NCBI GenBank assembly: GCA_003427395.1
Contig: BFEA01000570.1
Span: 578,634 to 608,661 of the forward strand
Length of the DNA: 30,028 nucleotides
Direction: 5' to 3'
Source of the DNA: Chara braunii
Lineage: Eukaryota; Streptophyta; Charophyceae; Charales; Characeae
Below, piece after piece: positions 8,745-17,876 of the stretch (positions within the stretch are counted from its first letter, which is position 1; each line of letters opens with the position of its first letter). The position numbers were made by a program, and so were the translations under genes. Below the pieces are notes generated by a model that made no database searches, had not been told where the DNA came from, and saw nothing but the letters and a program-made list of their open reading frames with translations.

Positions 8745-9218
8745 ATGTTATGACCCTGGCCAATTTCGNGATACNCATCCACTNGAAAGTACAATGCCAT
8801 CCAATTGCAGAAAGAAATGAATGAACTTGAGAGGAGAGAGAGTAGAAGAAGAAGAAGAAGTAAGAAAGAAGAAGAAGAAGATGTACACCAGCAAAGACAA
8901 TGACAAGGCTCTTCTTCTTCGCCCAACAATCTCCCCCTCCTTATCTCCCCCTTCTCTTATTCATACAAGAAATAATAATACAATGTTGAATGACTGGTCC
9001 AGAATCATGTCCNAGTCCCTTTTCTACTGCAGGTATCANTCAAGGTCCACCATAGCCATGGCCNCCTCTCCCACTCTTCACACACATAGGCCGAGGCTAT
9101 GGCGGACTACTAGGCCTTGCTCCGACGTCCAAAGGACAACCCAAAGCAGCTATGGCTGCTCNAGCNCAGGCCNCCATGCCCAGCCCTGCCTTGAAGCTTC
9201 TTGGTGTANCTNCCCCGN

Positions 9219-9430
9219 CTGGGGACTCCTTGCTGCAGCGCCCACCAAGGTGATGAAGATGGCTGCCACCATAGCCAGGTAAGTACCCCTGGCGCTCCTC
9301 CCCCTTCCTCCTTCCTTCCTCCTNCTGGGGACTCCTTGCTGCAGCGCCCACCAAGGTGATGAAGATGGCTGCCACCATAGCCAGGTAAGTACCCCTGGCG
9401 CTCCTCCCCCTTCCTCCTTCCTTCCTCCTT
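9219..9430. repeat. 106-bp tandem duplication inside LTR
   Basis: CTGGGGACTCCTTGCTGCAG... to TTCCTTCCTCCT occurs at 9219-9324 and again at 9325-9430 with hardly any difference. Each copy includes CCAGGTAAGTACC. Confidence 0.93.
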
Positions 9431-9927
9431 CTTCCTCCCTCTAGTCCTTCTTCTTCCTCCCCAGCAGCACAGCTCCAGGCCAGCGCTGCTCCCTCCAGCG
9501 CTCCACCAGTGTGTCGCCAAACTTGCACACCGAAAAAGAGCCCGGGTCTTCCGCCCGGCCAGAAGATATAGCGGCCTGCTTTGCCTCTTGGGCGGTGACT
9601 TCCAGGCCGCTGGCCTTCCCAAGCAACCGGTACCTCCTCCTCTTTTTGGAGGGAACATCATTGCAGACTCTGATATTGCCCCTACAGGCCCTAGACTCAG
9701 ACTGGTACCCACTAGACCTAGCCTACAATGCCAGCCTCTAAAAATGCCACTTTTGTCTTCTTCTGCTCGGCCTCCGGCACCTGCATATTTACCCCCCTGC
9801 CGGGTGCGGTACCGGCCTATCCGCTACTTGAGTGCTTTTTCCCCGCTGCAACCCTTCGAAGCCACGGCCACAGGTAAGTACCAGCCCTGAGGGCCCAATG
9901 AACGAACAAGTGCCCTGGTGGGCCACA

Positions 9928-10031
9928 CACACACACACTCATACCAACCAGCACTCAGACAGGCACACACACACATGCAAGCCAACCAGCACTCAGACAG
10001 ACATGCAGTCCAGCAAGCACACACACACACA
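9928..10031. repeat. (CA)n and CCAACCAGCACTCAGACAG repeats
   Basis: Short CA runs alternate with two copies of CCAACCAGCACTCAGACAG near 9945 and 9981, a minisatellite within the LTR. Confidence 0.8.
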
Positions 10032-10128
10032 GACTTAGCAGGCGGGAAACTCAGTAGGGGATTCAGTCTATGAGCAAAACTCAGAAATCAGCTGTGTGTT
10101 TCAGTCCGTGTTTGGACGGGTTATCACA

Positions 10129-10560
10129 GGTTGAAGGAGAAGAACAGGAAGAGGGAGAAGGGAAAGGGGGAAAGAAGGGGAGGGAGAAGGAGGGATGATG
10201 ACGACAACGATAATAAGGAGGAGGAAGGGAGGAAGAAGAGATGAGGGGAGGAGGAAGGAAAAGAGAAGGAGAAGAAGAATAAAAGAAAATTTAATGGTCA
10301 CTTACCTGCGCGTCGGCTTCGGGACCGATGACGTGGCAGCGATGGCGACGAAGGCAGCAAGGGGCTGACGTGTCAGCGGCGACGAAGACAACGGCGATGG
10401 CGATGACATGGCAGCAATCGACGATGAGGAGGCAGCAATGTCGACGACGTGGCAACAACGACGATGGCAACGACGTGGCGGCGCCGAAGACGGTGACGAC
10501 GACGACGATGTTGATGATGTGGCGGCACCGGAGCAGGGCAGGAGGGAGGGCCGTTTCGCC
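10129..10560 (-). other. Leader of second gypsy element, low complexity
   Basis: On the minus strand this follows the second PBS. It holds GAC/GTC triplet-rich sequence (10320-10530) and a purine-rich block on the plus strand (10136-10285). A perfect CAGGTAAGT donor-like motif lies on the minus strand near 10303-10311. At 10128 it is cut by the LTR of element 1, which suggests nesting. Poly-Ser/Ala/Val frames follow from the triplets and are not called. Confidence 0.55.
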
Positions 10561-10572
10561 GCTCCAATACCA
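10561..10572 (-). promoter_or_regulatory. Primer-binding site of gypsy element 2
   Basis: The minus strand reads TGGTATTGGAGC one base inside the second LTR border. It matches the element 1 PBS at about 10 of 12 positions, so it is an initiator-Met-type or diverged PBS. Confidence 0.7.
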
Positions 10573-10573
10573 G

Positions 10574-10593
10574 TGTGACAAGACCGAGGCAGA

Positions 10594-10636
<43 letters not shown>

Positions 10637-11094
10637 ACACACACACTCACTCGACTCGGACACGGACTCGACTCGACACGACGGACGCAAACACGAAGTG
10701 ACAAAGTCTCAAAATCGCAAAGTCGCAATCTTCGATTCCGAACACAAAGTCGCGGCAAGTCACACTGAAGCACAAGCACTGAGGCCGAAGACTGAATGCC
10801 CCAACGGGGCTTGAGTCCGGACTTAAGTACCGGACTCAGGCTCAGTCCAGAGGGCCGAGGTGCGGCCTGCCTCAGGACTGAATCGAGGATCGCAGGTCTG
10901 CGTCTGGGTGCCAGAATGCCGGATGGCGCCAAGTATCGAAATCCGAAAATGCCAGTGGAGGAATTTGAGAACGGGCGCCAACTGCAGAGGGCGCCAGCAG
11001 TCCTGAACCGGAAATCAGGAACTCAGAATAAAATAGCAACCTGGCGGGTGGTACCCCGCGGACCAGGGATCGAGCCCTGGCTGAGTCCGTAACA
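10574..11094 (-). repeat. LTR of a second gypsy element (~521 bp)
   Basis: The plus strand runs from TGTGACAAGAC to GTCCGTAACA, giving TG...CA ends with similar inverted termini (TGTGACAAGAC against TGTTACGGAC). It is flanked by a PBS-like site at the expected one-base distance. The interior has a (GA)n tract (about 10592-10635) and GAGTCCGG/CCGGACTC inverted words near 10812-10836. It does not resemble the element 1 LTR beyond the ends. Confidence 0.7.
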
Positions 11095-11221
11095 TGTAGA
11101 GTGTTGTGTAGCCCTGTGTTACAACTTGTACAACTCTGAGATGGTGCAGAGTCTGCAGACCAGTACAGAATTCTGCACTCAGTAAAGCTTTCTTTGTTTT
11201 TCAGTTGTCGATTGTACAACA
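11095..11221. repeat. 127-bp TG...CA segment, possible short LTR or 3' UTR
   Basis: Starts TGTAGAGTG and ends TTGTACAACA directly between LTR 2 and the integrase remnant. No flanking target duplication was found (TAACA versus TTCGT). It may be a short LTR, or just the 3' untranslated part of the neighbouring gypsy remnant. Confidence 0.35.
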
Positions 11222-11512
11222 TTCGTTACTGTTTCCATGCCGGTAGCCTTGTTCGTCCCCTCGTCTTTTCGTCCTGAGGGTAATAGGTAAAAACTTGACT
11301 CGATATATCTTGCCGGGTCTTCATTTCTTTCCTGGTGCCCATACAAGTCGATGGCGAACAATTGTTTCGACTTCTGCACTCCCATCCTTGGTGGAAGGAT
11401 GCATGCTTTTCTGACTTTCGGCCTTAGGAGGTACAAAGGGCATTAACTTGGAAATATGAAACACAGGTAAGTCTTCAGATGAGATAGGATGGCCTGTTTG
11501 GGTCATTGCCAA
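11222..11512 (-). pseudogene. Gypsy integrase C-terminus / chromodomain-like remnant
   Basis: The minus strand reads TGHPISSEDLPVFHISKLMP, then EVETIVRHRL before a Gly/Lys turn. The VFHxSxLxPF signature ending the integrase SH3-like domain, followed by E-V-E-x-I-x-x-H-R, is typical of Ty3/gypsy elements with a C-terminal chromodomain. A shifted frame downstream gives KIYRVKFL, resembling the chromodomain YxVKF strand, so a frameshift is likely. A stop lies just upstream of the first Leu. It cannot complete element 1, whose integrase ends at 1905, and probably marks another copy. Confidence 0.65.
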
Positions 11513-11563
11513 TTACGCACAGATCTTACATGGCCTATACCATTTGGTAGCAGCTTTCATGAT

Positions 11564-12405
11564 ATTGCAAGGAATATGAGCGAGAGCGATAGACAGAAAA
11601 CCAGATGGCAAAATCACGAAGTAGCGCAGATAGTCATGTACCAAGCAGAGAGCACAACGCACCTGGATTCCATCCAAATAAGAGCAATACAGTGAACTCG
11701 TATGTCAATGTATATGCTCTCTGGCCTCACCAACACAGTATCCAATGTCACGCTTACTGATTGGTGCCAGCGCCCAGCCTACACTAAGCCTATCAGCGCC
11801 TGCCTATGTTCTTGCAACCAGATCACATCGAAGTTGAAGACCAATGTATCACCAATGCCGACCGACAGCATACACCAGGTACGTCTCTCCTCTCCTCATC
11901 ACATCCTGTCTCCCCACCTCATGCGCCTCCCACCTGCACCATTGCCATCCCCTGCTATCGCACGCTCGGCCCGGTTATGGCTGCTGTGCGCCCGCTGCCA
12001 CCGCAGCACCCTCTCACCTCTTGTGCCTGCATGCTCCCTGGCCTACCTGCTAAGCGCGGTGTCGCAAGGCGAAGCAGCAGCGTGCCCGCATTGCCTGCTT
12101 AGGCCAGAATGCCTCTGCCTGGGCAGGACACTTTCCTTTATGGAGAATGTGACCCTGTGTCTGGTTCGTGGGCCTGGCTCGGTGAGTTTCCAGTAGCTTC
12201 CGGTCGGGCCCCAATGTCTGCACCCAGGCCCACCTTTGCTCTTACGGGCCTGGGCCCTTTACAGTTGGACACGTCCAGGCAGCCCTCCAGGCTCCAAGTG
12301 TTTGCCGCATTCTCATTGGCTTGCCGTCGGTGTGTGACAACAATGCTGCATTCTCATTGGGCCACGGTGACTGCGTGATGTGTCGGCCTCTCGTCGCGTG
12401 GGCGC
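11564..12405. mobile_element. Long inverted repeat, left arm (~840 bp)
   Basis: From ATTGCAAGGAATATGAGCG this region matches the reverse complement of 13480-14339 along its whole length. Shared blocks include CATGTACCAAGCAGAGAGC, CCATCCAAATAAGAGCAATA, CCAGCGCCCAGCCTAC, TTTCCAGTAGCTTC and CATTGG...CGTGATG. I judge roughly three quarters identity by eye with many indels. The 164-codon plus frame here and the minus frame in the other arm are related Pro/Ser-rich translations with no recognisable domain. The whole 2.8-kb unit would fit a Mutator-like or foldback element with long TIRs. Confidence 0.85.
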
Positions 12406-13479
12406 TATACTGAATGCATGGTCTGTTGTGGTGACCGTTCTTCCTTCATTTTGGCCTGCAATTGACATGCAATTTGTCGTGGGTGTATGGTGAGCATGCT
12501 CAGTGCCAGCCGTCGTGGCAATTGTTGTAATGAGAATGCTCAGCTAGGTCTTCCATGTGTTCGTCCACCTCATCCTTACAATGTAGGTCCTTTCTGTTGT
12601 TAAGGACAGACTGATTCTTGAGCCTTTTCTTATCCTCTCCTCTTCGTTCCACACTACGTACTTTCCCCTTTTAGTCTGCCTCTTCCTTACAGCATACAAT
12701 TGGGCCGTACAATTGGGCCATTATGGCACATGGAGATGCAGGCAGCTCACGGTCAACTTCATCAACGTGGCGAGCCTTGTATGTGAGAGGCACGGTGAAG
12801 GGGGAGTTGAAAAAAAAGTATGAGAAAAGTGAACGACTTCAGTGTGCTTTTCATGTTTGTTTTGTGTATTTCTGTTTTTATCGTTTGTTTCTCAAAGTGC
12901 ACTTTGACCTGCAATTGCTACAGCGTAGCCTCCATTTACCGGAAAAAAAAAAAAAAAAAAACTTTTACGCGATTATTGTCACTTCGCCATATTATGTGTT
13001 AATTCAGTCCCAGTGTGGCTGATCACCCGAAAAGACCAGCTAAGCATCATCGCCTTGGGCACCATTTACGTAACCAACTACGTAATACTATGCAGGCTCA
13101 TCAAACAGCGCTAAAAGCTTTAGATGATCATGCTAAATTGATTATCTAGACTGTTTGCGATTTTTCCCAAACTGTTTGGTAGATATGTGACAGTATCTTA
13201 TTTTGTGAGGACTGTGTCCTCAGGGGGCCCTGGGCAACATGCACACGTTCTGGAATGTGGGCCCCCAGCAAGCCTCGTGCCCGCCCTAAGTGAAGGCGGG
13301 CCTGAATATTCACGAGAGGGCCAGAAGAGGCCCTTATCTCAGCATTTTCGAAAGCGGGTCTCAGACAGTTGCTGCACGACAGTTGGTTGAAATGCAACCT
13401 GAGCCTTACCCTGGGCTCTTCCAGAAGAAGCAACTGCGCCAGGCAGTTGAGCCCAGGGCCCAGGTGGTTGTGCCCTGGG
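12406..13479. other. Spacer between the inverted arms
   Basis: About 1.07 kb with no transposase-like frame. It includes a direct ACAATTGGGCC pair near 12700, the 92-bp dispersed repeat at 12905-13000, and CCCTGGGC-rich short repeats near 13400-13480. Confidence 0.6.
12905..13000 (-). repeat. 92-bp dispersed repeat, second copy
   Basis: TGACCTGCAATTGCTACAGC... and ...TTATTGTCACTTCGCC match the reverse complement of 5159-5249 exactly over about 34 and 31 bases. They flank an A tract that is longer here (A~19). Confidence 0.93.
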
Positions 13480-14339
13480 CACACACGTTGTGAGGCCGAT
13501 ACATCACGAAGTGGCCACGGGCCAATGAGAAAGGAGCATTGTCGTCGTATGTACCCTGTGGGCCAGTGCAAATGCAGCAAACATTCGGAACCCGGAAAAT
13601 TCTGGGTGTGCCCAACTGAAAAGGGCCTATGCCCTCAACTGTCGAAGATGGGCCTGGGCGCAGACACTGGGGCCTGACCAGAAGCTACTGGAAACTTCCA
13701 CGGCCAGGCCCAGGGGGTCCAGCAGCAGCTGCCACTTCCATATAGGAAGCAAGCCAGCCAAGGAGGGGCATTCTGGCGTAGGCAGGCAATGCGGACATGC
13801 TGCTGTGCTCACATGCAAGTGTCTGCATTTGGGCATCTGCTGGCTGGGGGGCGTGCGGGCGCTGAGAGGTGAGGGGCGCTGCAGGGCGGCCAGGTGCTAG
13901 CGGCCATAGCCGGGCTGCAGGGCGCATAGGCAGAGGAGGGCGACGGGGGTCTTCGGGAGGAGGCGCAGAAGTGGGTGGACGGGTTGATGAGGGAAACGAG
14001 AGTACGTACCTGGTGTATGTGGGAGGTCGGCATTGGTGTTGACGACATGTACATTGGTCTTCAAAGTCGAAGTGAGCCTGTTGCATGATCGTAGGTAGGC
14101 TAGGTAGGATAAGTAGAGTAGGCTGGGCGCTGGGCGCCAGACAGAGAGGAGCGACATTGAATACACCGTTGGTGTGGCCTGAGGGCTTGAACATTGGCTC
14201 ATGAGTTCATTGTATTGCTCTTATTTGGATGGAATCTTGGTGCATTTGAGCTCTCTGCTTGGTACATGACTATGTGGACTTCTGCGTGATCTTGCAACTT
14301 GGTTTTCTGTATATCACTCCTGCTCATAATCCTTGCAAT
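13480..14339. mobile_element. Long inverted repeat, right arm (~860 bp)
   Basis: Reverse-complement partner of 11564-12405, ending CTCATAATCCTTGCAAT. No matching 8-11-bp duplication is evident outside the two arms. Two inverted insertions of one repeat are therefore as possible as a single element with long TIRs. Confidence 0.85.
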
Positions 14340-14383
14340 TTGATTTATTAATATTATTATATGTTATATATGGTCAAACAGAT

Positions 14384-14590
14384 CTGCCCGGTAAACCGTA
14401 GGCAGAGAGGGAGACGAGGACAACAAACGAGGGGCTGTGACAAACTGTTTCGTCGGAGTTTCACCGACTCATCAGATATTTAATATTTATTGCCACTGAG
14501 AACTGCCTGGTGAGCCGTAGGCAGAAATGGAGAAAAGGACAAGGGAAAAATTGAGAGATGTGACCGACTGTTTCATTGGACTTTCAACTA
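14384..14590. repeat. Two diverged ~119-bp tandem units
   Basis: CTGCCCGGTAAACCGTAGGCAG at 14384 and CTGCCTGGTGAGCCGTAGGCAG at 14503 each can form a CTGCC/GGCAG stem. Each is followed by purine-rich sequence, then a TGTGACNRACTGTTTCRTYGG block. AT-rich sequence joins them. Confidence 0.75.
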
Positions 14591-14998
14591 CAACATGCTG
14601 TCTTTGATGTGCACATGTGACTCATCTCACTGCTCCTGCTGTTGTCTCTGTTCGCTCACGCTTGCGTTGGGCAGTCTTCATTCTGGTGTAGTGTGTGCAT
14701 GCTGACCGTAGGGTAGGATCCAATCGTCATGAGTGAATCCGCATGTGCATCGCATAACTGACCGTTCTCCAGCCGCCTACTGCGAGCGGGAAGACGAACA
14801 CGACTTCACTGATCAAGCTCCGGTTCAGGGTCCTTGATGTGGGTAGAAAATCCTGGAGAGTGTGTACCTTACTGCATTGCCGTCCTTCAGATATGGTTGA
14901 CGAGAAAGGCAAGTCCCTTTGTCCCTCCTTGTCTCTCTGTGTTCATCACTGCCCTACGTGGCATACCTCCATTGTGGTGAGCCGTTGATTGTCTGCCT
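14591..14998. other. Intergenic, no gene seen
   Basis: Mixed-composition sequence with only short frames. No inverted repeat or domain was recognised. Confidence 0.5.
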
Positions 14999-15172
14999 GT
15001 TCTCCCCCCCCCCCCCCCCTTCCCTTTCCAAGACATGCCCATATACAAAACATTTGTCCTCCCAAAGAGAAAAACAAAACAATAACGACCAAGCAAACCA
15101 CAGACCCGCCCCCCCCCCCCCCCCCCCCCCCCCCCCCCTTCCCCCCCTCTCCCCCCCCCCCCCCCCTCTTCT
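14999..15172. repeat. Poly-C tracts
   Basis: Runs of about 16 C (near 15004), about 30 C (15109-15138) and about 19 C (near 15148) are separated by short mixed sequence. The poly-Pro and poly-Gly frames on the two strands come from these runs. Confidence 0.93.
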
Positions 15173-15449
15173 CTGTCCAAAGGGGGAAGTCCCTAACATT
15201 ACCATGTCAAATAGGATGTGAACCTTTGATCCATTTATTATCGGTTGCATCTGTTCTGTTTCAGCCGCCAAGGAGGTACAATTGCATGCCTGCTCTGATT
15301 TTCCTTCTCTGCTTTTGCTTCCCCAGGGGAAGCAGTCATGAAACTTTCTGCCTGTCTCTCAAAAGACAATGACAATCGGCAAACTTTCGTTGTTCTCTTT
15401 ATATTCTTGAGAATTTCTATTCCTGACTGTAACACGCTCACAATCTCTT
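15173..15449. other. Intergenic, no gene seen
   Basis: Unique-looking sequence between the C tracts and the CT satellites, with no supported coding region. Confidence 0.5.
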
Positions 15450-15905
15450 TCTCCACTCCCTCCCTCCCTCCCTCCCTCTTCCCTCTTTCCCTCTTTCCCT
15501 CTTTCCCTCTTTCCCTCTCTCCTTCTCTCCCTCTCTCCCTCTCTCCCTCTCTCCCTCTATGGTCACCTCTATGCTACATGACATGGGTGATTTCTGGTGC
15601 TCCAATGTTCATCCCTTTTCTAGAAAAGAGAACTCGGAAGAAACTACGTAGTGCACTCCCTGTTTTCAGAGGACAGTGTGGCAGAGTGCCAAATTCTGTT
15701 GTCTTTGTCTCGATGGCTGTGGCAGTTCCACAATCTCTGTCTCTGTCTTTGTCTTTGTCTCTGTCTCTGTCTCTGTCTCTGTCTCTGTCTCTGTCTCTGT
15801 CTCTGTCTCTGTCTCTGTCTCTGTCACTTTCTCTCTCTTGCTTTCTCTCTCTTGCTTTCTCTCTCCCCCTCTCTCCCCCTCTCTCCCCCTCTCCTCCCTC
15901 CGTAA
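15450..15905. repeat. CCCT/CTTT satellite and (TGTCTC)n minisatellite
   Basis: Tetra- to octanucleotide CCCT-rich repeats fill 15450-15558. A TCTGTC hexamer array with TCTTTG variants fills about 15735-15825. CTTGCTTTCTCTCT and CTCTCCCC repeats run to 15900. The 253-codon plus frame across it is Ser/Leu low complexity and not a gene. Confidence 0.93.
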
Positions 15906-16249
15906 GCTCTCTCACTCCCCTCGCAACTTCCCAAACTGATGCCAGCTGTTTCTGTTGTTTGTTATCTCTCTATCCACCGTCATGGAAAACAGAAGGTCAA
16001 GGAAACCATGATGGGCCAGTCTCCTGCCGTCTTTGCCCGAACGTAACACACCCTACTGCACTGGGGGGTTATCTCCTTGTATTTGAAGAACTATTATAAT
16101 ATATTATAATACCACTAGCTAAAATCTTGTTGCTGCAGTTCACAAGGGACTGTGTGTCTACATCTGTGTTTGGAAATCAAATAGCTGTGGTCTCAAGCCA
16201 GTTTTTACCAGCTGATGGCTGCCGTGGCACTGCCCTACAATGATGTACG
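15906..16249. other. Intergenic, no gene seen
   Basis: Contains a TATAATATATTATAATA palindromic AT patch near 16095. No coding or repeat assignment. Confidence 0.45.
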
Positions 16250-16363
16250 CTACCGTCATCACCCGAAGAGAACGGCCGGTCAATATAGCAGCTGTATTTG
16301 GTCCAATGTTCAGTGCGGATATGGCAATAATGACTGGGCGTTCTATTCAGGTGAAGACGGTAG
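16250..16363. mobile_element. MITE-like element, copy 1 (114 bp)
   Basis: Inverted arms 16250-16286 (CTACCGTCATCACCCGA...) and 16327-16363 (...TTCTATTCAGGTGAAGACGG). The right arm is close to the arms of the 29259 copy, while the left arm is more decayed. The core GCTGTATTTGG matches the reverse complement of the other copy's core, so the two lie in opposite orientation. Confidence 0.8.
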
Positions 16364-16663
16364 TGCTACATTCGTGATATGTTTGTGCTGACGAAACACG
16401 AACCTGCAGCCAATTATGTCCACGTTCGTCCTAACTTTGGAGCACCAGCGGGGCCACACCGCTCCCATGTTTGTCCTAGGTAGCTTTAGCACAAATGTGG
16501 CATCAGTGGGACCATACCGTTAACTCTTGTTACTTTCAGTGGTCTGATATGTAACAATGCTTTTGCCTGATTTTTTTTCTTTTTTTTCCGAAAATCAGCT
16601 GGGGTGGGGGGCGATGTGAATGCTTTTGTCTGATTTGTTGTTTATCCGTTCTCCCTTTAGAAG
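16364..16663. other. Intergenic, no gene seen
   Basis: Has loosely repeated GCACCAGCGGGGCCACACCG / GGCATCAGTGGGACCATACC words and a T-rich stretch near 16572-16588. Nothing coding. Confidence 0.45.
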
Positions 16664-17229
16664 CAGTGCTGGGCGGGCAACCGGCCGGTTGAGCTACCCC
16701 GGTCCAACCGGAGCCGGACCAGACCAGGGGGGGTGAACCGGGAAACCGGTTTTGAAAAAAAAGTGCCCAAATATCTTTTTTTTTCTTTTTTTCTTGGGCA
16801 GGTTCCGACTGCGCTCTTCAAGAGCTGTCCGAATCCGCAATAAAATTTTTAAGGTACAACATTTTTCAGGGGGCTTCGAGAGGGGGGCAGGGGGTTATCA
16901 TTGACATATTCAGGCGACTACGGCTTCCTCAGGGAGGGGTCAAGTAAGCAAGTTCACTTATCCGACCCCCCCGTCGGTGGAGCACTTCGTGGAGTATGTC
17001 ATTTGATATTGATACCCCACGAGCTGAACCAGATATGATGAGAGGAGGTCCTTGCCCGAAATTATAGCTCTTCCAGAGTATATTTCGACAGCAGAAAAGT
17101 TATGGTTCCAGCTTTCTGCTCGTGGAGGCAGAGCGTTTTCTGTTTGTTGGTTCCTACATAAGGTGAGTTGTCAGTCCGGAAGTATCTTGTCTGGCAGTCT
17201 GTCCAGATACATGTAGTGGAGCAAGGTCC
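16664..17229. mobile_element. hAT-like non-autonomous element, left part
   Basis: Starts CAGTGCTGGGC and runs parallel to 25593-26152 for about 560 bp with high similarity, including AACCGG subterminal motifs, GTGCCCAAAT, CGCTCTTCAAGAGCTGT and GATACATGTAGTGGAGCAAG. Similarity ends abruptly at GCAAGGTCC (about 17229), and I find no right terminus downstream. It is either truncated or a longer relative whose right end has been lost. Confidence 0.8.
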
Positions 17230-17876
17230 TTTTCTGTTTGTTGCTCGTCGGTTTCTGTTTCTGTGTTCTCTACTTCCCGGACAAAAGAAGCAATTGGTGA
17301 AAGGCGAATGGGAAGAAAAACAAAAGAAAAGGAAGTTCGTTTAGGGAAGGAAAGAAAAAGAAAATCAAGTTCGGATACCAGAGGGTGAGTGAAGTGGATG
17401 CAAAGTTTGCAAACACTTCGTGGTGGTCCTATCGAGGAGGAGAATGTTACATTTGCCGTTTGCTACCTTTGAATGTTCCTCATTATTTCATCCAGGGGTT
17501 GATTATCCATCTATTCGGTCACCCAAAATTTACTCTAGCGGTTTCAAAAAGCAAAAGTAGAAAAGAGATCTGTGAAAGCGTTGTCAATTTTTACAGACGA
17601 TAATAGTTTTGCAAAAGTGCATTGCGTATCTTGAAATCTGCGATTCTATCTTCAGTGGCATGTTCTTGAGGCAAGCAAATTGGTTGGTGTTGCGGTCGCT
17701 ATTTGTTGTCTGTCACTGTCGCTTTGATCCTCTGTTTATAATACTTTATTAGTCTTTAATGATCTTTATAAGTTTTATATGCTTGGCTGCACGCATCCCC
17801 CTTCCTCCCAATCCTGTAATTGCTGATTGAAAAACTATACGATTGCGACCATTGATATTGAAACGATTTTGTACGC
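17230..17876 (+). promoter_or_regulatory. Upstream region and probable intron 3' end of repeat-protein gene
   Basis: A purine-rich stretch (17280-17380) ends in a donor-like GAGG|GTGAGT near 17385. From 17773 to 17989 there is no AG dinucleotide, and 17895-17935 is strongly pyrimidine-rich. The first AG afterwards is CAG at 17989-17991. That pattern is typical of the end of an intron. A 72-codon plus frame (17385-17603) shows no recognisable domain. No TATA-type promoter was assigned. Confidence 0.45.

Larger units (their letters stand above)
1905..10128 (-). mobile_element. Decayed Ty3/gypsy LTR retrotransposon, 3' truncated
   Basis: On the minus strand the order is 5' LTR (10128-8746), PBS (8744-8733), leader with repeats and hairpins, gag (about 7084-4770), protease, RT, RNase H, integrase. 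RT-RH-IN order is diagnostic of the gypsy superfamily. The element stops inside the integrase core near 1905, with no polypurine tract or 3' LTR. Gag carries a stop, a 62-bp duplication and a ~410-bp insertion; protease and integrase are frameshifted. It is non-autonomous. All undetermined bases (N) of the window fall within its leader and LTR. Confidence 0.93.
8746..10128 (-). repeat. 5' LTR of gypsy element 1 (~1383 bp)
   Basis: The plus strand starts TGTTATGACCC and ends GGGTTATCACA, so the LTR has the TG...CA ends and matching inverted termini of a gypsy LTR. The inner border adjoins the PBS. The interior carries a 106-bp tandem duplication, a purine/GAA-rich patch (about 8840-8880) and CA-rich sequence (9928-10031). 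No partner LTR is in the window, so target duplication cannot be tested. Long minus frames here contain N-derived X residues and are not genes. Confidence 0.85.

Noticed and set aside
9097-9712. Minus frames of 143 and 200 codons
   Set aside because: They lie in an LTR, include undetermined residues, and arise partly from the 106-bp duplication.
10291-10932. 213-codon minus frame
   Set aside because: It crosses the PBS and LTR 2 border and is driven by GAC/GTC triplets and a GA tract.
11035-11080. tRNA-like B-box (GGGATCGAGCCC) with a possible A-box
   Set aside because: The T-arm-like stem is present, but no acceptor or anticodon arms can be built and it lies at an LTR terminus. A SINE or tRNA gene is not supported.
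15338-16099. 253-codon plus frame
   Set aside because: It is Pro/Ser/Leu low complexity from CT-rich satellite sequence, and equally long frames exist in other phases.
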